From Amorphochlora amoebiformis (lineage: Eukaryota; Cercozoa; Chlorarachniophyceae), in assembly GCA_054601695.1 (NCBI GenBank), contig BAAHQB010000464.1, forward strand, positions 21,342 through 85,341: DNA of 64,000 bases. Direction: 5' to 3'. The stretch's first letter is position 1. Each line of letters starts with the position of its first letter. Of this stretch, positions 23,661 through 53,323 are shown piece after piece. The notes under the pieces were generated by a model. The model saw nothing but the letters and a program-made list of their open reading frames with translations. It made no database searches and was not told the origin of the DNA. The translations under genes and the position numbers were made by a program.

Positions 23661-24530
23661 AAGAGACAAGCTACGACTAGTCCAGAAGTTGAAGTCACTA
23701 CATGTCCTACCTTCTAGTTTCCAACACAAGCTAGACAAGGCTACAAGGATCTATCTAGTAGGTCTAGTCTATTTCCAGTATTTCTCTAGTTTCTACTATT
23801 TGCATTCAATTGAATCTGGTTGATGACTGAAATCAAGTTAACTCAAGCTACATGATCCGAGATCATTATCCCGGTTACCTAGGTTACTATCCCTCGAGGC
23901 CAGACTCTAGAGACTATCATACTGATTTATACTTATTCTAGTTAGTTGGCCTTAGACAAGTTAGGTTCTCACCAATGATCTAGATGATCTAGATCTAGTA
24001 GGGTTGCTACTAACTTGCTAGAGTAGATAGATCATGATTCATGATCTAGATGATCTAGATGATCTAGATGATCTTGTGATACATCGTCGGTTAATGATTC
24101 CAGTGATTTTTAACTAATATCACACTAATATCTAGAGTATATAAATAGATAAATAGTGTCTAGAATGTGAATGATCCACTAGATCCAGAATATCCAGCCG
24201 TATCTAGACTACTGTCCTATAGCTAGTATACTAGTAAGATACTATAATTTCTAGAATTTTTATTAGATTTACTAGTTTCTAGAGTCTAGAGAGTTTAGTG
24301 ATATCCTAGATATCTGATAGATCTGGGAACCAGTGTGCAATATTAGTAGTTCAGTAATTGTAATAAATCCATAGACATGGGTCTAGTTCTGATCAAGTTG
24401 CTGGAGTTCAGACATGCATATTATTTAGATGTCCGTTGATGAGTAGTGGAGTACCTGGGCTACCTGAACCAGCTAGATCTGGACACTACCTGGATTATAC
24501 CTGGATGATCTAGATGATATACGTACCATA
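23661..24530. other. CTAG-rich ORF-free island 2
   Basis: Begins immediately after the stop codon of the UDG-ART gene. Dense in CTAG and GATCTAGATGATCTAGATG runs, with few (AT)n repeats. It lies between two convergent genes. No gene seen. Confidence 0.8.
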
Positions 24531-24642
24531 AACGTACATGTACATATATATATATATATATACATACGTATGCATATACATATACATATATGTATACATG
24601 AACCTATGATATGTCTAATATCACGTATATGCTCTAGATATA

Positions 24643-24707
<65 letters not shown>

Positions 24708-24878
24708 TTTGTTTACATCTGGATTGCATTTAGCAGGTTACATATGCAACCTGGAGGGTTACCTCGAACCTGTTAACTTCTTCCTTGCATACATGGAGAT
24801 AAATCTGAATAGTTGTATTTACATTCCTTTTATGCATATGTATTTACATATATACACATATGTACATATATATATATT

Positions 24879-24932
<54 letters not shown>

Positions 24933-24970
24933 GCATACATATGTATATGTGTACAAATATATTTTCATAC

Positions 24971-25001
<31 letters not shown>

Positions 25002-25215
25002 GTCTCTATCTATGTATAGTCATACAAACGTTCAATTACGTGTGAGAAATGTTTGTATTGTGATACACGCAAAAAAGTAGAAACACACTATATATTTACA
25101 TACATATATATATATATATATACATATATACATATATAATATATATAAATATATATATATATATATGCTTACATGTCTAGTATGTATGTAAATATATATA
25201 TATATATATATATAT

Positions 25216-25251
<36 letters not shown>

Positions 25252-25254
25252 TAG

Positions 25255-25305
<51 letters not shown>

Positions 25306-25322
25306 ATGCATGAGACACACAA

Positions 25323-25372
<50 letters not shown>

Positions 25373-25468
25373 GCGCATATTGAGGTACATCTGCATATAT
25401 ACAAGGTCGGAGTACTTAAGACAGGTTCGACCAAGACCTCCAGGGTTCCATTTATAAGCTACTATATG

Positions 25469-25515
<47 letters not shown>

Positions 25516-25543
25516 CATATCTAGTATGTATATATGTGTATGC

Positions 25544-25578
<35 letters not shown>

Positions 25579-25769
25579 CATATATATATCGCTTAGAGTA
25601 GGTAATATATGTTGAGGGTCTTGGGCGAACCTGTCTAAACTACCCCGACCCTGTGCATATGTAGATGTACACACACACATATATATATGTATATATATGT
25701 ATACATATATAATTATATATACGATTATGTATAAGATTACCTGCATGGTTATGCATACGAGTACTTACC

Positions 25770-25802
<33 letters not shown>

Positions 25803-25883
25803 GTAAATACAGATATACACACTCCAAATGTACACACATGTATTTATATGTATGTATGCATGTACATATATACATACACATGT

Positions 25884-25925
<42 letters not shown>

Positions 25926-26312
25926 GTGTATATATAATTTATGTATATATATATATATATACATATGTATATACATACTTCCAGTAAACAGCAGGAAGCG
26001 TAGGGAAACGACAGGAAGCGTAGGGAAATCGGTCGGAGGAGGCGTAATGGTGATCGTATGAGTTGTGAGTTAGACGAAGGTCGTGATTATATGAGTTAAA
26101 CGAAGTTCGTGATCGTATTAGTTGGTTTCTGATGAGTTGGACGAAGGTCGTGACCTTGTGAGTTAGACGGGCTTGCTAGGCACATGCAGTAGTCCGACGA
26201 GTATGGTGTATATACAGGCCATATCTAAAGTATCAACATAAGGTTGAAAGGATCCAAAGCATGCACATAAGCTTGAAAGAATCCGAGAGACGGGGGTGCG
26301 GACATGTGGTGG
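24531..26312. other. Intergenic region between the convergent UDG-ART and MSH1-like genes
   Basis: Mostly (AT)n, (TATG)n and (CA)n microsatellites up to 25,980. Then come short direct repeats (CAGGAAGCGTAGGGAAA at 25,990-26,030; GTTAGACGAAGGTCGTGA-like units at 26,060-26,160) and about 200 bp of mixed sequence next to the MSH1 stop. No gene recognised. Confidence 0.6.
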
Positions 26313-42552
<16,240 letters not shown>

Positions 42553-43064
42553 ATGAGACGCGTTTCGAGCTGATAGTTGTGTTTTGGTCCAGGAAAGATT
42601 TGCATGTAAGCGGAGGTTTCCGTTTGTGTCCCCGACGCAGGTGGCCCTTCCAAGCTTAAATTCAACGAAGGTTCTCGCACATAGGCTAGTTACTGCGATT
42701 AAAGCACAAACCCTCAAATATAAAGCCCCATAGGGCCCTTGGGGGCGTTGCCGCAGGCGTCGTCGGGTGAGCAGGGCTCCAAGGCACGAAGGGCAAGGTT
42801 CCGAAATCCCGGAGAAAATCCCGGGTAAATCCTTTTAGTCCCGGTTAATACCGAATAATCCCGGAGACCGCGAAGTGATTGCTAGGATTCCAGGGAAAAA
42901 AAAAAACAAAAAATACTATGGCCGAAACTGGGTATTGGGAGGTGAGGCTGTGAATGTGTGACGTGGGTCGAGTTGGGCCGCATAGTGGTGATTTGGTTAT
43001 GTTTGTTTTGAGGCGCTGGTGGTGAATGGGTCAGGCGTTCGGTCCAAGGTTCAAGTCAGAATCG
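42553..43064. promoter_or_regulatory. Divergent intergenic region (possible bidirectional promoter)
   Basis: 512 bp between the start of the MSH1-like gene (minus) and the candidate start of the PH-C2 gene (plus). It has no AT microsatellites. It contains four ATCCCGG/GTCCCGG-like motifs at 42,806-42,865 and a run of A at 42,896-42,902. A GTTAATACCGA element recurs at 56,486. Promoter function is inferred from position only. Confidence 0.4.
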
Positions 43065-43611
43065 ATGGAACACGCCTCCTGGTATCGCCATACAATTTCT
43101 CGACTAATTGTACGAACTCGGGGTTGGGAAAGGCATCGTCAGGGTTGCTGGCAAGTTGAAGTGTTTCCTTTTATATTGGCGCAAGCATAGTTACAATCGT
43201 ATCTATCTGTATGTGTCCTGGTTGTCCTGATTGCTTTGATTGTCCTGATTGTCCTAATTCTAGATCAACTGGGATGGAAGCGTGAAGTCGGAGGAGTTGA
43301 AAGTGACGCGCATTCGCAGCAACGTGATCGATCGATTCACCGTCAGAATCATCCCCACAGGTGCCAAACCATCGTTTAGATTCAAAATGGGAAAATGGTG
43401 GAAAACCTGTTCTAAATTTGTTGTGTTTGCATTGTTGAACGCATCGTCTTTGAGCAGACAGCAAGAAGGATTTCGAGGTGCGATTTTACCATGTCGACGA
43501 CGCGGTCAACTTCAAAAGGGCCTTTATTCGAGCGATCAAACTCTCCAGTGTACAAAAACTCGACCAATTAAGTAATAATAAATTACCTAATAAATATATG
43601 TACCATAGTAT

Positions 43612-43702
<91 letters not shown>

Positions 43703-43710
43703 TTACATAT

Positions 43711-43741
<31 letters not shown>

Positions 43742-43817
43742 CATATGTATTTATACATGTACATGTTATGTATGTGTGGGTGCACATATATGTATGTATT
43801 TATACATACATACATAC

Positions 43818-43851
<34 letters not shown>

Positions 43852-46188
43852 TATATATATATATATATATATACTATATGGGATAGGGATAGTGCTGCAT
43901 GGGATAGGGATAGGATGGCTATTAGGGTTAGGATTGGGATAGGGATAGGATAGCATGGGATAGGGATAGGATGACTATTAGGGTTAGGATTGGGATAAGG
44001 ATAGGATGACTATTAGGGTTAGGATTGGGATATGGCATGGGATAGGGATAGGATGACTATTAGGGTTAGGATTGGGATAGGGATAGGATGACTATTAGGG
44101 TTAGGATTGGGATAGGCATAGGATGGCTGTTAGGGTTAGAGTTGGGATAGGGATAGGATGACTGTTAGGGTTACACACAAGGTATGCACATGAGGAAAGC
44201 TGGTGTTATGCGCACGTGGGAAAGTTGTTGGTATGTGATGAGACACAAGGTATGCATATTGGGAAAGTTTGTGTATGTAGTGCAAGGTGTGCACATGAGG
44301 AAGTTGGTGTTATGCGATGCAAGGTATGGATATGAGGAAGTTGGTGTTATGTGATGCAAGGTATGGATATGAGGAAACTTGGGGTTATGCTGTGTGAACA
44401 TGAGGAAAGTTTGTGTTATGTCTCGCAAGGTATGCACATAAGGGAAGGTTGTGTTATGCAAGGTGTGCACATGAGGAAAGTTGTTGTTATGCAAAGTGTT
44501 TATGCCATGCAACGTATGGTGATGACGGAAGTTGGTTCATACCTCATAGTATTGCGACGTATGGTGATGGTTCAAGTGAGTTGATATAATATGGTGATGA
44601 TTCAAGTGTGGTGATAGTGTTGCAAAGCATGTTGTTGGTGCATGAGGTGATGTTGGTTGATTGATATCGGTCAACATACATAGGCTCACATCCGTCCTTC
44701 GGCAACATCATCACGCGCCAAAAGGGTCATACGGTCGGGGGCAGTGCCACCCTGCCCACACGGAGGTCCCCTAAAGCTTCAGGGGGGGGTAGGCCGAACC
44801 ATATACGCCAGCGATCCACAAGCGTCACCCTGCAGGTTATGCGAAAGAAGGCCTTCTCCAACGCTGATGAGGAACTGTAAGAATCATTTGTAAGTGTATG
44901 TGTCCTGCTACCAATTCGACCCAATTCGAGACTCGCAGACCTAAATTGGATATCTCATACACGCTCAATTCAGTAGCATTAACAGTATTGGTATTGCATG
45001 AGGGAGTCTGAATGCATATGATATCTCATATACTGGGGAATACAGCAGCATTAACAGTAATGGTATTGCATGAGGGAGTCTGAATGCATATGATATCTGA
45101 TTATGGACCACTAGGGTTTGGATATTTTCAAAGTTCGAGTTTGGTTTCCTCATTCTCAGGCCAGATCTAGGCGGTGTGGACATAGATTCAATCGAAGAGG
45201 CAAGGGACAATGAATTGAGCGAAATGGGAGCTTTGGACAGGGACTCTAAGGCCGATTCGTACAATATCCCCAGCCCTCCTTCGCCGACGGCCAGGGAAAA
45301 CCTTGTACCTAGCAACGCTCACATGACATGCTATGAGCTATTCAAGCTGATGCCACGTATTGTTGCAGGCTGTGCTCGAGCAGCAGGCCGCCATGTTATC
45401 CAAGCTCCATACCACCTCCTCGCCTCCCTCTTCCTCGCCTCCCTCCTCAACGCACAATTCAAACCAATCTAAACGTAAAATAACTAGTAAAACTGGCGTG
45501 GATGGACTTCTAACAAGAGGCCCTCGTGGCCTAGATCACGAGATTACAAACAACAACCACCTGGATAACAATAACAACCTTGATAAAAACAACCTGCATG
45601 ACAACAACATTCATAACAACAACCTCGATCAAAAGATTACAAATAACAACCCACCTGTCAAGTGCTCTACCTCCGCTCCCAAAACCTCTAATCCCAATCA
45701 CAAACCCTCACCGCCTCACGGAAAGGTCTCTGATCCAAAACTTAAACCTTCACCGCATCAAAAACTGCCCTCCAGCTCTCCGCTGCCGACTCAGCAACAG
45801 CAACACCTACAGCAACACCAACAGCAACACCAACAGCCACAGCAACAGCGACCCACCAGTCTATCGATAGGGATCACGTCAGCTAGGTACCGCTCACACT
45901 CCTTCGATAGTTGTGTAACTAAGTACTTACTGCTCCAAACTATCCACGATCATAAACTTGGCTTTTACTTGTATGGATACGATAATTAACTGCTCTTTGT
46001 ACAAAATCCCTATGCTTGTCTAACCCTACAATACTAACCTTGTCCTACAATACTTACCTTGTCTTTGCATGCCCCCTATAGTTGTCTAACCCTACAATAC
46101 TTACTTTGTCTTTGCAGGCCCCCTATAGTTGTCTAACCCTACAATACTTGCATTGTCTTTGCAAGCCCCCAATTCTTGTCTAGATACG

Positions 46189-46237
<49 letters not shown>

Positions 46238-46252
46238 ATATATATATAGTGT

Positions 46253-46301
<49 letters not shown>

Positions 46302-46308
46302 ATTTATA

Positions 46309-46374
<66 letters not shown>

Positions 46375-46465
46375 TATTATGCATGCATATGTATACAAAT
46401 GTAGATGTAACGATATTACTTGTACATATTATACATTTTTATAATATAATATATATACATTTATG

Positions 46466-46518
<53 letters not shown>

Positions 46519-46535
46519 ATGTATATAGATGTATG

Positions 46536-46603
<68 letters not shown>

Positions 46604-46634
46604 GTACTTATATAGGTACATTTACATATATATG

Positions 46635-46669
<35 letters not shown>

Positions 46670-46729
46670 ATATACTTTTATGTATGTAATATGTTTATAT
46701 ATATGTATATATATATACACACACATATA

Positions 46730-46769
<40 letters not shown>

Positions 46770-46835
46770 ATATGTATATATTTAAATTTCTGTGTACATT
46801 CCATATTATATAAATGTATACAATATATGTATATG

Positions 46836-46912
<77 letters not shown>

Positions 46913-46938
46913 ATATATATATATATATATGTATGTAT

Positions 46939-46973
<35 letters not shown>

Positions 46974-47057
46974 ATTTATATATACTTTTGCATTCACAGA
47001 TATATCTGCATATAATATAATTGTATGTATTCATCATTACATATGTGTACACATAAT

Positions 47058-47103
<46 letters not shown>

Positions 47104-47160
47104 GTGTAAGTGTGTATTATATTTAGTTGCCTTTTAAAGTATATTATGTGTATACATATG

Positions 47161-47208
<48 letters not shown>

Positions 47209-47278
47209 AAAAATAGATTATTGTACATATAGTACTTTTACATATGTATTTACATAGTTGTATGTACATATGTACACA

Positions 47279-47318
<40 letters not shown>

Positions 47319-47433
47319 GAATGATTAGGTTGGGTTCGGATCCCTATGCGCATTACAAGGACGCTTACGTCATAATGTCCTTGCATGATCCTGATGGAAA
47401 CCCAAAGGTTTTATATATATATATATATATATG

Positions 47434-47476
<43 letters not shown>

Positions 47477-47486
47477 AATATACATA

Positions 47487-47517
<31 letters not shown>

Positions 47518-47533
47518 GTATATTTATGTACAC

Positions 47534-47592
<59 letters not shown>

Positions 47593-47802
47593 GATATATA
47601 TATATATATTATATATATAATATACATACACATCTCATACAAATATATATGAACATAAACATACATACACATACATATATATATATATACACAAACATAA
47701 CATATATATACACACATACACACATACATATATACATATATATACATACAACATAAAACACACATACATATATATATACGCACATATACACACATACGTG
47801 TA

Positions 47803-47845
<43 letters not shown>

Positions 47846-47859
47846 TTACATATACACAC

Positions 47860-47890
<31 letters not shown>

Positions 47891-47974
47891 AATGTATTTT
47901 TATGTATATATAAATATATATATATGTACATATAGATATACATTTATTATATTTATATGGGTATGGTGTGTATA

Positions 47975-48012
<38 letters not shown>

Positions 48013-48016
48013 TGCA

Positions 48017-48047
<31 letters not shown>

Positions 48048-48165
48048 TATATACACATATGTATGTCTACATTGCAATATACATATACATACATACATAC
48101 ACATACATATATTGAAATATACATACATACATATGTGTGTGTGTGTATATATTAATATATTTATA

Positions 48166-48221
<56 letters not shown>

Positions 48222-49687
48222 CCTTGCATGATCCTCATGGAAAGCCAAAGGTAATGTCCGTGCATGAAATGTCCTTGCATGAGGCAAAGGTAATGTCCTT
48301 GCGTGAGTCAAAGGTAATGTCCTTGCGTGAGGCAAGGTAATGTCCTTGCGTGATGCAAGGTAATGTCCTTGCATGAGTCAAAGGTAATGTCCTTGCATGA
48401 GTCAAAGGTAATGTCCTCGCATGAGTCAAAGGTAATGTCCTCGCATGAGTCAAAGGTAATGTCCTCGCATGAGGCAAGGTAATGTCCTTGCATGAGGCAA
48501 CGTAATGTCCTCGCATGGTCCTGATGGAAAGGCGAAGGTAATGTCCTCGCGTGATCCACATTCATGGAAAGGCGAAGGTCTGTGTGCTTGAGCAAGGCGT
48601 GGAATTTCGGTCGTGTAGTTGTATGTGTGAAGCAAAAAGGTCTGAGCAACGCGTGACATGACATTTGGCTTGAGTGCATGTATGCATGAAACTGGATGGT
48701 TTGAGCAAGATGTGGCATTTGGGTCGTGTAGCGTATGATGTATGCGTGAAAATCCCAAAGATCTGAGCAAGGCGTGACATTTCGGTCGAGTACATGTATG
48801 GGGAATCCCAAAGATCTCAGCAAGGCGTGACATTTGGGTCTCGTGTACATGTATCTAGTGTATGCTGAGAGTAGTATCGTAATACTTGCCATACGCAAGC
48901 ATCAAGTCAGAGTATCTAGATAATTGTGAGACGTGTGTATGAAATATTGACTCTATTTGATGGGATGCTTGGTTTAGTTTCGGGAGTTCGAGACGTATCG
49001 TGTGAACGGGAGTAGTCCATTGGCGTGGGATGAAAAGGACTGCACCGTCAAGTCGTGGGATTCCAGAGCCAAACCCGGAGATTTCGTACTGTAATACCCT
49101 CATATGAGCATTACCTATGAGCATAACCTATGAGCATAACCTATGAACATTACTTATGAGTATTGCCTATGAACATTAGCTATGAACACTAGCTATGAGC
49201 ATTAGCTATGAGCATTTGCTATGAGCATTAGTCTATGAGCATTAGTCTATGAGCATTACCTATGAGTATTAGCTATGAGCATCAGAGCATCAGCTATGTG
49301 CATTACTTGGATTGGCAGTAGAATGCTAGAATGCGTACAACAGTTGGAATCAAGAGGTTGTCGCATCTCACGTGTGTGTGGAAATAGTGCAGTCTATGAT
49401 ATAGCACGGTCTATGACATAGTTTTGCGGTTTATAGTGGATATACTGTAGGTGATATGAAAACAGGTTTTTCGTGATGCTGAAGGAGAGGAAAATATGCA
49501 AGGCCTACGTGAAACTCGGGCGTGACGTTAAGTCTGGGCAGCCTTACTTTCGCTGGTTACCTCTCGCCGATCCAAACAATCCTAACTGGCAGGTTAAATG
49601 CATGTACGTATCAAACCATATATAAAATATATTGTATTATAATGTATATGTACGTATTCATAGATGCATGTATTTCTATACAAACAC

Positions 49688-49736
<49 letters not shown>

Positions 49737-50271
49737 TTACAGATTATACATAAATACAGGTATATTATATGTATATGTATATATGTATATATATATATAT
49801 ATATAATATATATATATGTATATATATTTATATATATACATATATACACGTGTGTATACAGATATATATAGATATATAATTGTACAGATGTACTTATGTA
49901 TCAAATTTTTTATTTTGTTATTTATGTTGTTAATGATGTTTTCCTTTAAACGTTTTAGTGCAAATATATTTGTTCTTGATTTGAGGTGGATGACGCTTCC
50001 GCAATTGGGTACCTCTGCGTTCGTATTTCATTCACGTCGTCGGACTCTTTCGCCTTCCGGAAGGATTACCAGGTTTCTGGAAAAAACCTTGTATCTTGGT
50101 TATGTTATGCATGTTCTCAAGATTCAAAATTGAAATTTGAAATCTTACATTAACGCTCGAAAGACGCTAACCTTAGTCTCCACAAGAAGCTAATATGTAC
50201 ATGTGTGCATTCCAAAAATAGAATATAAATATGTGAATAACTACATACATATATTTTGTATGAATATGTGT

Positions 50272-50314
<43 letters not shown>

Positions 50315-50511
50315 CTATATATATATATTGTATACGTATTACATATATAATACATATATAGACATAATGTGTGTATATATGTATATAGATATATGTTCAA
50401 TTTGAGTTGGTGTTTCTAGTGTGGGTGAAGGGTTTGGAGGGTATTCTACTACCACTTGTCGCGCGTGATGCGCTTAAGAATGGTATGCATGTAGTCCGGA
50501 AAGCACGTTGA
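43065..50511 (+). CDS. PH-like and C2-domain protein (about 11 exons)
   Basis: Candidate exons: 43065-43109, 43264-43360, about 43466-43571, 44684-44876, 45160-45304, 45369-45886, 47329-47407, 48978-49090, 49466-49592, 49986-50072, 50407-50511 (TGA). From the third exon on, all phases agree. The join between exons 2 and 3 does not, so a small exon or another donor is missing, and exon 1 is tentative. The first exons read a PH-like pattern: beta-rich, then FKRAFIRAI as a terminal helix. The middle is low complexity: basic/Ser, acidic, then Asn-rich and Gln-rich. Exons 47329-50072 resemble a C2 domain: [17 protein letters not shown], then SPLAWDE (the usual NPxWNE position), then an ICKAYVKLG strand and RWLPL. 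Such proteins usually bind membrane lipids, C2 often with calcium. The exact family is not recognised. Confidence 0.6.
43878..44176 (+). repeat. Telomere-like degenerate minisatellite
   Basis: About seven units of roughly 35 bp contain ATTAGGGTTAGGATTGGGAT and AGGGATAGGATGACT. TTAGGGTTAGG is embedded in each. Lies in the intron between exons 3 and 4 of the PH-C2 gene, 19 kb from the telomere and in the same orientation. Confidence 0.9.
44180..44530. repeat. Intronic tandem repeat with GCAAGGTATG units
   Basis: About ten imperfect units of 30-40 bp share ATGCAAGGTATGCACATGAG and GAAAGTTGGTGTTATG. Same intron as the telomere-like minisatellite. Confidence 0.85.
46190..47310. repeat. (AT)n-filled intron
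   Basis: Fills most of the 1.4-kb intron between PH-C2 exons 45369-45886 and 47329-47407. The first 300 bases also carry CCTACAATACTTACTTTGTC repeats (46,020-46,160). Confidence 0.9.
48221..48560 (+). repeat. Tandem repeat of the 3' end and donor of PH-C2 exon 47329-47407
   Basis: The first unit reads TCCTTGCATGATCCTCATGG then AAAGCCAAAGgt, nearly identical to the exon end TCCTTGCATGATCCTGATGG AAACCCAAAG|gt. About a dozen shortened units (AATGTCCTTGCATGA plus GTCAAAGgt or GGCAAGgt) follow. Each keeps AAAG|GTAATG or AAG|GTAATG, a better donor match than the real GTTTTA. Confidence 0.93.
49095..49300. repeat. ATGAGCATTACCT tandem repeat
   Basis: About fifteen units of 12-13 bp (CTATGAGCATTA / CTATGAGCATAAC) begin just after the donor at 49,091. 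Confidence 0.9.
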
Positions 50512-50689
50512 ATTCAAGCTGAATCATCCCAAGCTCGCCGACCCGGAGCCCGGGTGCACGGCGTGCATGGGCTGCATGGTTCGCATCTCCAGGTTGTTCA
50601 CAAGGCGAGAAGGTTGATCTGATGTTTCTAGTAACTGGACAGATAAGCGGTACCACCGATGCCGTGACGACGTCCACCTACCAACCTAT

Positions 50690-51259
50690 TATATTCGTAT
50701 TAGATAGATATCGTCTTGAACGATTGAGTCGAAGTTTTGCTAGCTGTCTCTAGTTCCAGAATCTAGAGGTTTTAGGTCTAAGCTTTTCGTTCTGGACTAA
50801 GCTTGATGTTTCTATTAAACTTTCTAAATAGTTTAACATTGAACACACTGTAATTTCATGCTCGTATTTCTCAGCCAGATATACTAGATCCTAGATCTCG
50901 AGATCTAGTAGATATAGATACTGAACGAGACGGGTTTTGGATATTCTAGATATTCTCAGATATTTACTGGAACACAAACTATCTAGCTAGTCTGAGACAG
51001 TTTACTAGGTTTACGCTACTAGTCTCTAAGAGTCTCTGGTCTCTAGAGTGCATGTAGTAGTCTAGATAGTGTCTAGAGTGTCTAGAGTGTCTAGAATGTA
51101 TCTAGTGATATAAATAGATAAGGCAGAGTCCACATCAACTAGATCAAAATAAAACAGCTAGATCTAGCAGATCTACCAGATATACTAGAGATAACTCTAG
51201 CTAGTGTAGATACTATCTAGACTAAGCTGACTATAGTATTATACAGTTTATACTAAGCC

Positions 51260-51300
<41 letters not shown>

Positions 51301-52150
51301 ATGTATATACAATGATATATATCATATAGTACTAGTAGTATATAACGTTTTTACATAATGAATCAATGATACAGTATCATACATCTGCATATTTAATCTA
51401 ATAATAAAACTATGATACAGTCTATATCCTAGATATCTAGTGTTTCGTACAAATTGTATTTCGTAGTTCGTACTATTAATTATGACTAGATTTTAGGTGC
51501 TATACAATGTATTGTATCGATAGCCGATGCTAGGATGGTCAAAATTGTCCAGCCAATGGTGACACAAACAAGAATCCAGATCCAAAGAAGTATGATCAGA
51601 TGTTAGGTAACTATCTACACCACCTAGACCTACCAGTGGAGCGTGGAAAAGTGCAATCACTAGTGATATCTCGTATCTAGAATATCGTACAATGTAACTA
51701 AAACCATGAAATCACTGAGGGATGATGGATCGATCTAAATGCAGGCAATTGGACTATTCAATGATCGAGATGATCGCCGTGGACCGACTGAGTCTCTGAG
51801 TCTAAAGACTAGCTAGGCTAGTACGTAGACTAGTAGCTAGACTTTAGAGACTCTAGAGACTAGAGACTAGCTAGAGTCGATTCAAAGACTACACCTACAT
51901 ACTACTCTAGTACTACCAGCTGACTGTTATCTCAGCTGCAGTACGTAGTATCCTAGGTACGTATCTTCTAGATCTTCTAGATCTTACTACCTTGGACTCA
52001 TGTCAGTCATACGTATCAATGTATATAATCTGGATAATATTAGTAGTTTAGTACTGGGCCACGGTATCATGGCATAGTATCATACTCTGATATAGCCTCT
52101 GGTGATTTTAGAATGTGGGTGAGGAGCTAGTAGACTTAAGGCCGAGCTAG
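50690..52150. other. CTAG-rich ORF-free island 3
   Basis: Starts about 180 bp after the stop of the PH-C2 gene. Dense in CTAG (TCTAGA, CTAGAGTGTCTAGA). One (AT)n run occurs at 51,266-51,296. It ends in a three-copy 21-bp repeat. No coding signal. Confidence 0.8.
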
Positions 52151-52186
52151 CAGACTTAAGGCCGAGCTAGTAGACTTAAGGCCAGC
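52120..52186. repeat. Three-copy 21-bp tandem repeat
   Basis: GAGCTAGTAGACTTAAGGCC occurs three times in tandem with one substitution in the second copy, at the right edge of CTAG island 3. Confidence 0.95.
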
Positions 52187-52401
52187 ATCATCCAAAATCC
52201 CAAACTTAATATACACAATACAGTGTAACTGATGATCATGAATCATGATACATTTTATCTTTACACAAATATAATGTATACAGCTGTATATATCATATAT
52301 ATATATATATATATATACTATGATATATATAAGTATATATATAATATATATATACATATATATATATATATACCCTGCACATATATGTATGTATATATAT
52401 A

Positions 52402-52433
<32 letters not shown>

Positions 52434-52461
52434 GTATATATATAGTACATATGATATGATA

Positions 52462-52540
<79 letters not shown>

Positions 52541-52572
52541 TTAAATAATAAATATATATTATAATTTGTAAA

Positions 52573-52665
<93 letters not shown>

Positions 52666-53323
52666 AATACAATGTATAATATATATATATATATACATAT
52701 GTATATATATATATATATACATATCTACTGTACAGTATATATATATATATATATGCATAATATAATATATATATACGACGTATCCTGTATGCATGATTAT
52801 AAATCCTGCACGTGCCACAGACTGACAGATAGGAAGTTGGCATTGTCTGTTGATGAGCATGATCTGCTGAACAATAGTGCTGATACCCAACAATCGTGCT
52901 GTTATCCGACAATCGTGCTGATACCCAACTCTCAAGCCCCAAACAGCAAAGGCCTAAACTTGTCCAGATTTTTAATCTGGTCTCACATCAGGTGCAAGAT
53001 ATAAGCACTGAAGAAATTCTAAAGTTTGGTTGTTTGTGGCAACCTCGTGAAAGGATTCTTCAGTTAAGCAACATGAGCGCGAAGCAAGCTTAGCTTAGCG
53101 CACATAGAAGGAAATCCAACTGACAATCGCCATCTCCGCATATCTACTTGATATATTGCTAGTATCTACAACAATGGATTCCATTTCGCGACTTAATGAT
53201 TCCGGAAGAACTCAGAACTGGCGAAAAACTTGTCGGCTCCTTCAAAACAAGCAATAATAATGTTTTATTTATTTACTCGCTCCGAACCAAAACCCGCCAA
53301 ACCGCGAGCCATCGCAAGCAAAC
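52187..53323. other. Intergenic region before the coiled-coil gene
   Basis: (AT)n blocks run to about 52,775. About 550 bp of ordinary-composition sequence follows, with short AACAATCGTGCTGATACCCA repeats at 52,870-52,940. The last part is the presumed promoter and leader. No gene recognised. Confidence 0.55.

Noticed and set aside
45354-45368. A 15-bp intron ending at the acceptor before 45,369
   Set aside because: Too short. A 64-bp GTACCT...GCAG intron (45305-45368) joins the exons in phase.
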